This document shows positions 9,583-18,132 of a stretch of DNA of 64,000 bases, piece after piece (position 1 is the first letter of the stretch; the number at the start of each line of letters is the position of its first letter). Source of the DNA: Tanytarsus gracilentus (lineage: Eukaryota; Arthropoda; Insecta; Diptera; Chironomidae); the NCBI GenBank assembly GCA_038502055.1, contig JAXRKN010000035.1:624501-688500 (forward strand). Direction: 5' to 3'. The translations under genes and the position numbers were made by a program. Under the pieces are notes generated by a model. The model searched no databases, was not told where the DNA came from, and saw only the letters and a program-made list of their open reading frames with translations.

Positions 9583-12500
9583 TTATTCACAAACGCAATT
9601 TTTAGCATTCAACACAGTCGAACTTTTGCAGGAGCTTTCGGTTAATTTACAAACACAATCGCAAGTCGATTGACTGAAAGCAAAATTGCCGAAACAAGCT
9701 TTCTCTTCACAACCACAAATGCAATTTTGATTGTTGAAAGTTCTTGGTGTTTTACATTGAGATTTTGAATTTTCACTGCAAGCACATTGACAAGCTTTTG
9801 GATTTAATTCCATCCCTCTCGGACACTTTAGTGCACACGAGCAATTGCAAATCGATGAATTCCAACGAAAATTATTTTCACATACAATTTTAGATGGACA
9901 ATAACATGAGCAGAGATTTTTATCGACAATTTGATCGGCGACGCAAGTTTTTTGAACTTGTTCGGCATTGCAGTTGCATTTGCAGGCATTTGGATCGAGA
10001 GTGTGGTTGGGTGGACATTTGATGATGCCGCAAGTGCAGTTGCAAGTCGCAGCATTCCATTGAAGTGGATAACGACATGAGGTTCGGGTTGATTGAGAAC
10101 ATTCGCAGCTGTGAAAGAATTTGATTAATTTGGAGAATAAATTTGGGAATTTTAGAGAGATTTTAAACTTATTTTTAGGATGTTGATTAAATGTGCTTTA
10201 AGTCTTTAATTAGTGGACTCAAAATTAAAATGTTTTAGTTAGATTTTGAATTTTTTGGTTTTATAAAGAAAGAATTTCCTTTTAAATAATCACATAAAAT
10301 TTTTATGAATAAAATATGAGAAAAATAAAGAGTAACGTATTTTTGAATTTTAAATATTTTTTATCAACAAAATCTTCTTCTTAGCTGAACAAATTTTTGT
10401 CAACAAAAAACTTTCGAAATTGTAAATTAATTTTTATTTCTCATTTAAACTTTAAAGTGTGAACAACTTGAAATAATTAATCAACAATGGAAGTCAAAAA
10501 GGAAGCTGAAGATCATCAAAACATCAAGAAGGAACCTGAATATAATGAAAACATCTCGATCGAAGCAATTTCAAGCTCAACATCGGAAATTGTTTTGAAG
10601 AAAGCGAAAATTTTAGTTCGTGATGCGAGAAAAGAATTTCCGAATTTGATAAAAGAAGAAGACGAGAAAGAATTTTGTGATTTAGTGAAAGTCGAGTCGA
10701 AAGTTGATGAAAATGAAAGAAAAGTCGTCAAGAAAGATCCAGAGAGAAATTTTTATTTTCTACCTGTGAAAGAGCCAGAAATGCCGAAAGTAAAAGTCAA
10801 AATGGAAGTGACAAAAAGTGTGATCGTAAAATTCGGAGGAAAATCAACAAAATTCAGCAAATTTCAATGTCAAATTTGTCAAAGATATTTATCATCAAAA
10901 CCATCTTTAACTAATCACACCGAACTTCACTTTCTACCGTCAAGTTATGAATGCAAAAAATGCGAGAAAACTTTTAAAATGAAAGGAAAATTTGAAATTC
11001 ACAAATGTGTGAAAAAAAATCAAAGACATTTTTGTAATTTCTGCAGCTCAAGTTACTCCAAACATTCACGTCTCTCTGAACATTTAAAAAAAGTTCATGC
11101 TGAAGAATTAAAAATTGATTGGCTTTATTGCGACATTTGCAATGAAAAATTTAAATCAAAAATTAATTTGACAAAACATCTGAAATATTTCAAACACACA
11201 AAATTTTCTTGCGATCAATGTGGAAAAGAATTTAACGATTTGACAAACATCAGACGTCACGTTCTTACTCATGCAATTTATAAAGTTGAATGTGAAATTT
11301 GTCATTTAAAAATTAGACCACTCAGCTTATGGCATCACATGAAATTTTATCATAATCAAAATGAAGTCGAATGTCAAATTTGTCACAAAATTTACAGAAA
11401 TTCGCAACTTTTAAAATCACATGAAAGAGCTCACAAAATTAAAAGATTTGAATGCAAATTTTGTGTCAGGAAATTTCCACTTCAAAGTGAACTCAATTCT
11501 CACTTGAAATTTCACGAAAATCCAGAGCAGTTTAAATGTCAAATTTGTGGACATCAATCAACAACAAAAGTTAATTCCAAAAGACATTTGAAAATTCACG
11601 ATAAAAATCGAGAAAAAAATCTCAAATGCGATCGATGTGATTTCAAAACTGATCAAAAAAAAGATTTTGAGAGACATTTAAATTATCACCAGAAATGTGA
11701 TGAAAAATTAAAAACTTTGCCGAATGCTATAAAATGTCAAAAATGTCAATCAGTTCTCCAAAATGAAAATTCTTACAGAAAACATTTAAAGTATGATTGC
11801 AAAAGTATCACGAAAAAATTTCAATGCGATCACTGTCAATACATGAGTGTTCGAAAAGGTGATCTCAAAGTTCACATTTTGAAAAAACATTTCAAAAATA
11901 AAAATTGAATTATTAACAGTAAATAATTCTATATTATTAATTCTTTTTTGTTCAGAATTTATAAAAAAGAAAATAATTAAAAAATATGAAAAAAATATAA
12001 TTAGAAGATTGTTAAAGACAGAGTTGGGCGATTACGAGTAAAAATTTAATTGCAACAAAAATAAATTAAATTTTCCATTTTACATTTCAATTAATTTTTT
12101 TTAACTGCCCTTCTCTGGTTTATGAATATAATAAAAAATATGTAAAAGTCAATAAATTTGGTTTAAACTTCATTTCTTAAGTCAAACATTTTTACTCACC
12201 CACAAACATCACTGTTAAACTTCTGAGGTTCCTTACAAGTTTTGTTCTGATCGCAAACACATCGACAAGCATTCACATCAAGTTTGAAAGGCGATCTGCA
12301 CCATAAATTACAGGAGCAATTGCAAGTTTTATGATTCCAAACGTAATTCGATGGACAAGTTTTTCTGTTTGAACAAAAACATGAACAAACTTTCTTATCC
12401 AACACCAACGGAGCTTTACAGCTATTTTCATTCAAGCTACAAGAACAGTCGCACGAAGTTTGATTAACAATTTTATTATTTCCACAAAATTGATCTTTAA

Positions 12501-13651
12501 TTCCGCAACTGCACTTGCAGGTTTTGCTGTCAACTCTAGCGAAACCTTTACACTCATCGGAATTTGAACATCGACAGCCGCAAACCTCATTCGACCAAAT
12601 TTTCGGACTCTCACAAACTTCATTTCGATCACAAACACATCGACATGCTTCACTGTCAAGTTTATAACCTCGAGCACATGATTTTAGATTGCATTGACAC
12701 GCGCACTTTGCCTCGCTCCAGTAGGCAGTTCCATTGCATTTAACTTTATTCGGACATTGACATTTGCACGTGTCTTGACTCCATTTTTGAATACCAAAGC
12801 AAGTTCCCGATGAACTGCAAACACACTTACAGCGAGTATGGTCGAATGAAAATGGACGATAACACTTTGAAATGCCACATTTACAGCCGCAAGTTCGAAA
12901 ATCGAAATAAAAGTTTTCATTGCATGAAATTTGATTTTGACATCGACATCCGCAGACATTTTGATCGAAAACTTGAGGGAAGTTACAGCTTGAAGTTCTT
13001 GAACAAGCGCAACATTGTTGAGCGTCGAGTGACATTGGAGGAGTGCAGAATGAAAGTCCACAAGAACAGCCGCAAGTTGAGTGACTGAAAAATTGATCCT
13101 CTGGACAGGTTTGGATATTTTTGCAGGGCGCGTTTTGTGGCTGAGTTTGAGGTGAGTGTGAAGCAGCTGAGGGAGAATTTGTTGAAGACTTTAAATTGTC
13201 ATCGTCAGCTGAATTTGGATTTAAAGTTGTGCTTGATTGTGGAAGAGTAGCTGAAGCTGGTTTTGAAGTCGTTGAAACTGTTGGTTTTGTTGTAACTGAT
13301 GGTTTTGTTGTGGCCTTTGTTGTCACTTGAGAATTGACTAAAAAATAAATTGAAAATTTTTAATTAATTTTTTCTTGATTTTTTAAAACTGAAAGCTCCT
13401 TTATAAATTTTTTAAATAGTTGTGTGCCCCTTGTCAAGTCCAGGCATGAGAACTTAAAATTTTTGTGGCCTTAAAAGCTCTCAAACGGTCATGAAAGCTC
13501 TCAGACGCTTTTGACTGCTCTTGAATGCTCGTCAATTTATGAGTTTACACCCCTTGTTTTTAGTACAATTCAAAATGTTTAAAATTAAAAATTGTTTTAA
13601 CTTACCAAAAGCAAAAAAGCTCAACATCAAAATTCCAACTTCCAACTTCAT
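9583..13651 (-). CDS. Secreted BR3-like protein with 23 C-x10-C-x-C-x-C repeats
   Basis: Minus-strand exons 13606-13651, 12200-13337 and 9583-10108 join (phases 1 and 2) to 569 residues. Exon 1 plus the join encode a signal peptide, MKLEVGILMLSFFAFVNSQ. Residues 20-70 are Thr/Ser/Pro-rich and mucin-like (TTKATTKPSVTTKP), probably O-glycosylated. The rest is about 23 tandem units of 20-24 residues with the pattern C-x10-C-x-C-x-C, e.g. CNFPQVFDQNVCGCRC and CYRPFSFDHTRCKCVC. This spacing is that of the Balbiani ring 3 silk protein of Chironomus and of the C-terminal tail of VEGF-C, so a secreted, disulfide-rich role in saliva, silk or mucus is inferred. The second intron (10109-12199) holds a zinc-finger gene on the other strand. 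A short paralogue lies immediately upstream (13922-14262). The stop codon overlaps an AATAAA. Confidence 0.82.
10327..10486 (+). promoter_or_regulatory. Conserved upstream/5' leader block of zinc-finger copy 1
   Basis: About 160 bp ending at the ATG is shared with the two other zinc-finger copies: AACGTATTTTTGAA, AACAAAATCTTCTTCTTAGC, TTTATTTCTCATTTAAAC and CAACTTGAAATAATTAATCA just before ATGG. Conservation outside the coding region points to a promoter and 5' UTR duplicated with the gene. No TATA box was assigned. Confidence 0.5.
10487..11908 (+). CDS. C2H2 zinc-finger protein, copy 1, nested antisense in the BR3-like gene
   Basis: A single-exon ORF of 473 residues. The first 125 or so are charged, with repeated ψKxE motifs (VKKE, IKKEPE, VKVE, VKME) that fit SUMO acceptor sites. 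Then come about 12 C2H2-type fingers from FQCQICQRYL (residue ~125) to FQCDHCQYMSVRKGDLKVH at the C-terminus. Fingers 2 and 11 look like C2HC variants (HKC, LKYDC). No ZAD or BTB domain is seen. Proteins of this build bind DNA in the nucleus; the target is unknown. The gene sits inside intron 2 of the BR3-like gene on the opposite strand and is about as long as copy 3 (22259-23680). The start has an AACAATGG context conserved in all copies. Confidence 0.9.
   Translation: MEVKKEAEDHQNIKKEPEYNENISIEAISSSTSEIVLKKAKILVRDARKEFPNLIKEEDEKEFCDLVKVESKVDENERKVVKKDPERNFYFLPVKEPEMPKVKVKMEVTKSVIVKFGGKSTKFSKFQCQICQRYLSSKPSLTNHTELHFLPSSYECKKCEKTFKMKGKFEIHKCVKKNQRHFCNFCSSSYSKHSRLSEHLKKVHAEELKIDWLYCDICNEKFKSKINLTKHLKYFKHTKFSCDQCGKEFNDLTNIRRHVLTHAIYKVECEICHLKIRPLSLWHHMKFYHNQNEVECQICHKIYRNSQLLKSHERAHKIKRFECKFCVRKFPLQSELNSHLKFHENPEQFKCQICGHQSTTKVNSKRHLKIHDKNREKNLKCDRCDFKTDQKKDFERHLNYHQKCDEKLKTLPNAIKCQKCQSVLQNENSYRKHLKYDCKSITKKFQCDHCQYMSVRKGDLKVHILKKHFKNKN
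12019..12117. mobile_element. 99-bp CAGAG-TIR MITE (hAT-like family A)
   Basis: The ends CAGAGTTGGGCGATTA and TTAACTGCCCTTCTCTG are imperfect inverted copies matching the CAGAGATGGGCAATTAC ends of the other family members. Flanks GTTAAAGA and GTTTATGA are only partly alike, so the target duplication is unclear. Confidence 0.55.
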
Positions 13652-13775
13652 TCCTCAAAAATTTATTTCGAATAACAAAATTAATTTAAAATTTTTATTT
13701 CCGATTCTCTAAATTGGAAGCAAACATTTCCTACAAATTTTTTTGGTGGTGTAAAAATTTTATTTTTGATTTTTT

Positions 13776-13899
13776 AGAGATGGGAAATTACAAAAAATTC
13801 ATGCAAGGTAATTTAATTTTTTACGAAAAATGTAATTAATTACATTTAATTTTTTGTAATGTTATTTTTACTCGATTTCAATGTAATTGCCCATCTCTG
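13776..13899. mobile_element. CAGAGATGGG-TIR MITE (hAT-like family A), copy
   Basis: AGAGATGGGAAATTACAAAA and GTAATTGCCCATCTCTG are inverted ends about 124 bp apart. GATTTTTT occurs on both flanks, a possible 8-bp target duplication. The element lies between the BR3-like gene and its short paralogue. Confidence 0.65.
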
Positions 13900-13921
13900 G
13901 ATTTTTTAAAAAAATTTAAAT

Positions 13922-14262
13922 TCATTTTTTATTTGATTTCACGCAAGTACATCTTTTGCGATCGAAAACGTAGCCACCAGCACATTTCACCATGATGTCG
14001 GCTGGACAAACACATCTGCAGGTTGTTGCGTCAAATTGTTTGAGACCCGAGCATGAAGTTACTTGACATTTGCTTGCTGCATTTGAGGTTCCGAAGAAGG
14101 CTGAAAATAAAAGAAATATATTAAAAATCAGAACTCGATTACAGATTAAAACTTTTAGTTTAATTCCGAATTTAAAACTTTTAGTTATAAATTCAAAAAT
14201 AATTTTTTTCATGACTCACCGACAAAATAGAATAATCCAAAAATTATAAAAACACTTCTCAT
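13922..14262 (-). CDS. Small secreted two-repeat BR3-like cysteine protein (73 aa)
   Basis: Exons 14220-14262 and 13922-14100 join in phase 1 to 73 residues. The start MRSVFIIFGLFYFVAFFGTS plus NAAS is a signal peptide split by a 119-nt intron, at the same codon phase as in the large BR3-like gene. The mature part has one full unit, CSGLKQFDATTCRCVC, and a partial second, CAGGYVFDRKRCTC, then a Lys-rich end. It is on the same strand and just upstream of the 23-repeat gene, so tandem duplication with loss or gain of repeats is likely. Function is unknown; secretion is inferred from the signal peptide. An AATAAA overlaps the last codons. Confidence 0.78.
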
Positions 14263-14323
14263 CTCGACTGAAGTTTAAAACATACTAAAAAGTTAATATT
14301 AAACGTTTTTTAAATATTTTCTT

Positions 14324-14459
14324 CCAGAGATGGGAAATTATATTTTAATCTAATAAAAATTACATTACAAAATATTAAATTTAATTAATTACATTTTCAT
14401 ACAAAATTCATGAAATTTTCCAAAATTAAATCTAATTTTTTGTACTTGCCCATCTCTGG
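14324..14459. mobile_element. CCAGAGATGGG-TIR MITE (hAT-like family A), copy
   Basis: The ends CCAGAGATGGGAAATTA and TTGCCCATCTCTGG are inverted copies. The interior shares ATTACATTACAAAA and TTTTCATACAAAATTCATGA with the copies at 14731 and 48917. It lies just upstream of the small cysteine-protein gene, within likely promoter distance. Confidence 0.7.
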
Positions 14460-14637
14460 TCTTCTCGATCAATATTTATCGACGTTAAAACAGATGGTGA
14501 TGTTTTCTATTTGTTGAGTTTGATTGTGTTAAATTTTTCAAAGATAAATGTAGTGAAACTCTTTTGTAGTGAAACTCAAATAAAAGTTTAATTTTTAATT
14601 TGTTCAAGTTTTTTTATGTTAAAAATATTTATAATCT

Positions 14638-14670
14638 ACTGGCTCTCACACCAGCAAAGTCAGGGTTCAA
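14638..14670 (+). other. tRNA-Glu-like fragment (possible SINE or tRNA relic)
   Basis: ACTGGCTCTCACACCAG followed by CAGGGTTCAA resembles the anticodon arm (CTC anticodon in CTGGCTCTCACCCAG) and T-arm of eukaryotic tRNA-Glu. The D-arm and acceptor stem are not recognisable, so this is not a functional tRNA gene. Confidence 0.35.
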
Positions 14671-14730
14671 AATAAATAATAAATTAGGAATTCTAATCAA
14701 GTTTCTGGACGAAGTTTGTTTTAATTTAAT

Positions 14731-14983
14731 CAGCGATGAACAATTAAATTACATTGTAATCGAGTAAAAATTACATTACAAAAAACTAAAATTAATTAAT
14801 TAATTTTTCATACAAAATTCATGAAATTTCCCAAAATTAAATTTAATTACATGAAATTTTCATATAAATTTCATGAAATTTTTTAAAATTAAATAAAATT
14901 AATTAATTTTTCATACAAAATTCATGGAATTTATTAAAATTAAATTACATTAGATGAAATTTTTTTGTAATTGCCCATCTCTG
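14731..14983. mobile_element. 253-bp family A hAT-like MITE with 8-bp target duplication
   Basis: The ends CAGCGATGAACAATTAAA and TTGCCCATCTCTG are imperfect inverted copies. AATTTAAT is found directly before (14723-14730) and directly after (14984-14991), a perfect 8-bp target duplication as hAT transposases make. The interior has two or three local copies of the block TTTTCATACAAAATTCATG, making this member longer than the others. Confidence 0.75.
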
Positions 14984-14991
14984 AATTTAAT

Positions 14992-16079
14992 TTAAAAAAT
15001 AATCAGACAAATTTTATTTTGATGTCAACTAAAAGTTTTAAAGTTTAAACTTCTTTACAAACTTTTCCAACCAAAAAGATTGTCAACCCCGATAAAATTG
15101 ATTAATTTAAAAATCTCTCAAGTTGTCTTTTACAGCTCACACAATCTTCAGCGATCATCAACGCTGATAATCTTGCAAAATTGTCTTGAAAAACTTTTTT
15201 CTTTCCTATAAAAATTTCTTCAATCTCACAAAACTATTTAAACTCATAAAAGATGCTGAAAAGCTTCGTTAAAAATTCTAAAGAAAATTTTTTGTTTGTT
15301 TAAGAAGTGAAAAGATTTTTTTATCACACTTTAGAATCTTTTCATTGAGTGATTAGTGACTAGAAAAAGGATTGAAAGTTTTTAAATTAAAAAATACCAA
15401 AAAAAATTAAATTTTTAATATATTTTTTTTCAAAAAATCAATAAATTTTCTTTAAAGTTCAATGAACTTTTAGTCCTTAACTCTCCGCACATTTTTCTCA
15501 TTTCGAAAAGGGGTTATAGAAAAAAAACTGCATCGCAATGAAGCCTTATGTGTCGCTTGCACTTCAAAGACTTTTTTCTACATACTTTTTTTCATTCCAC
15601 ACTCGACGCGATGTAGGAAAGTGTAAACACACAAATTTCCTCTTTCCCCTTTTCGCTTAACGTCAGCAGATTGCAACTCGGGGGTGAAAAAACTTGACGC
15701 ACAATAGATTAACGTAATGAAAGGATGTTTTTAGACGTTAATGAGCTCAGCGATGCCTTTTGTTTAAACTTTTTCCTTAGCTAGGGAAATTTTTTTACAC
15801 TTCGATGGTGAAAAGGATGCAAAAACAGCCTGGAATTAGTTTGTTGTTAAATGAGTGTGGAATGATTAATTAAAATGTAGTTTGTACTTTGTAGGGAGGG
15901 TGACCATCTGGATTGAATTTAACAACATAATAATTTGTTCAAATTTCCTGGATGTTTAAAAATGTATATTGGATTTTTAATAAATTTTTCCTGGATTTTT
16001 AAAAAAACCCTGGTCAACCCTTTTTATTATTCCAAGTAAAACTTTCATTCCATAAAAACAAAAAAGTTTTAAATTTTAT
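14992..16079. other. Intergenic region upstream of the two-repeat gene and 3' of the peptidase gene
   Basis: No gene is supported. Bases 15480-15790 are richer in G/C than their surroundings (e.g. CACTCGACGCGATGTAGG, GCAACTCGGGGGTG) and could be regulatory. A probable inverted-repeat element lies at 15897-16021. Confidence 0.5.
15897..16021. repeat. 125-bp inverted-repeat element with AGGGTGACCA ends
   Basis: AGGGTGACCA at the left and TGGTCAACCCT at the right are near-perfect inverted copies (one extra base). CTGGAT recurs inside (CTGGATTGAA, CTGGATGTTT, CTGGATTTTT). No target duplication was seen. Confidence 0.45.
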
Positions 16080-18071
16080 TCACATTTTTTTGCTATAAAA
16101 CTTTCGCAAACTTTTAAATCGAGTTGGTCGTGGATTCAATTGAAGTTCCGCTCGGAATTCCATCAAATTTTCAATAGAATTTGCAGGCTTTGAGTTTGAT
16201 GCACTTTTTGGCATCACAATGTGGATTGAAAGCAGCGAGGATTCTTTTGTTGAAACCGAGTCGGTGGTCGCGATGTGGGACTGCAATGATAAAGTTACAG
16301 AGAATTTAGTCTTGGGATGGACATGAATGGTTTTTAAATTTTCAGTGAAATTTAGGTTTTTTAATTAATTTACCAGACCTTGGCTGTAAAATTAACTTTT
16401 TGATTTAAATTAATTAAACCAACCGTAAAGTTAGTCCTCGACTCACCTCGTAAAACTCAACCAACTCTTCCTGCTTCAAACTCCTCAAAATTGTCGCCTC
16501 AACTTGATGTCGATTAAAATGATACGTTTGGTTTGCAATTTCATGATGATATCGCCAAAATTGATGAGTTAAAGTCAGCGGCGTTTGAAGCTTTTTCGTT
16601 CTTAGAGATTTTTTGTGTGTGTCAAACTTTTCTTTTGACATTTGAGCGAGAAAATTCTGAATTAATTTTTAAAATTTTGAATTAATTCTTAACGTATTTT
16701 TCAAATTTAAATAATTTTTTCTCACCCTCATCGTCATCATGAACCTCACGATTCTCCCCTCAATATATTCCGGTTTTTTTGTCGTCTCTACAACAAATTT
16801 AATTCCTTGAGTTCCATTCGAACGTCTTAAAATGCAATCGACGACATAACCTTGTTGTTCTTTAGTTCTTAAAGCATCAAAAAATTCAGCTCTCAATATT
16901 TGATGAACAAGATCGAGAAGAACGTTCGATTTGTCATCTTGAAGACCGCAGTGAACGAAGAGATTGATTGAGTTGATTTTGTCATATTCGGTGAGCATTT
17001 CGAGCGTCCAATGAGATGCTGAAAAATAGAGAAATAATTTTCTAAATTAAAATTTTTGGAAAATATTTTTAACGTATTTTTGAATTTCAAATTTTTAAAC
17101 GTATTTTTGAAATTTAAACTTAATCAAAAATATTTTTAACCTATTTTCTAAATTTCAATTTTTAAAAATATTTTTATATATTTTTTAAATTTTAATTTTT
17201 AGAAAATATTTTTAACGTATTTTTGAAATTCAAATTTTTAAATTTTTCCAAAAAAAATTTTTAACGTATTTTTAATAATTTAAATTTAAAAAAGTATTTT
17301 TGAAATTAAAATTTAACAAACGGTTTTTTAAATTTAAAATTTTCACTCACAATTTTCAAGTTTTCTCTCCCTCGCAATATTTGTCGTTAAAATTATCAAT
17401 TTATTTGAACTTCTCGCTTTGTTCAATCGATTTTCCACAATCGCCGCCAACTTGAGTGCTTTCTCCTCATCGACATTACCAAAAATGAAACATTCACCGT
17501 AAGCGAGCGTCAAAACTTCTTTAACGAAAGTTTTCATCCGACAAAGTGAGATGACTTTCATGGCTGCGATTAATTCTTCGTTCGACCACATTTGCTCGTT
17601 TAAAAGAAGCTCGAGATAATAAATTCCAATCTGTTGAGCTCTTTCACCTTCGAAACCTTTTAAATCCGCATAATATTCGTCGAAAGCGTCTTCAAACTTT
17701 TGCAAATCAATTTTAAATTTGTAAATTTCATTTAAAATTGTCTCGACAAAAATTTCCATTTTTTCCGAATAGCCGTCGATGAAAATTCGAATTCCAGCGG
17801 TTGTGACTGAAAAATTCCAATCTGTGCCAGCAATAACGGCTGAGTAGAGTCGTTCTTTAAGTTGATCCTCCAACATCCAGGCGAAAATTTGAGTTAAATT
17901 CCAATTCAGTGGATCGCAATTTACTGTCGCGTTTTTGAGTTCGATTGTGAGAATTGTTTTGGGTTTTCGATATTCGGTGTCTTGCTTGAACCAAACTCGC
18001 GTGATTGATGAGTCACGAATGATCTTTGGATGGGTCTGAAAAATAAAGAATAAAAATAATAATAATAATAG

Positions 18072-18132
<61 letters not shown>

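Noticed and set aside
12684..13088. ORFs in other frames across the BR3-like exon
   Set aside because: They arise from the repetitive Cys-codon pattern; only the frame with regular Cys spacing continues through both splice junctions.
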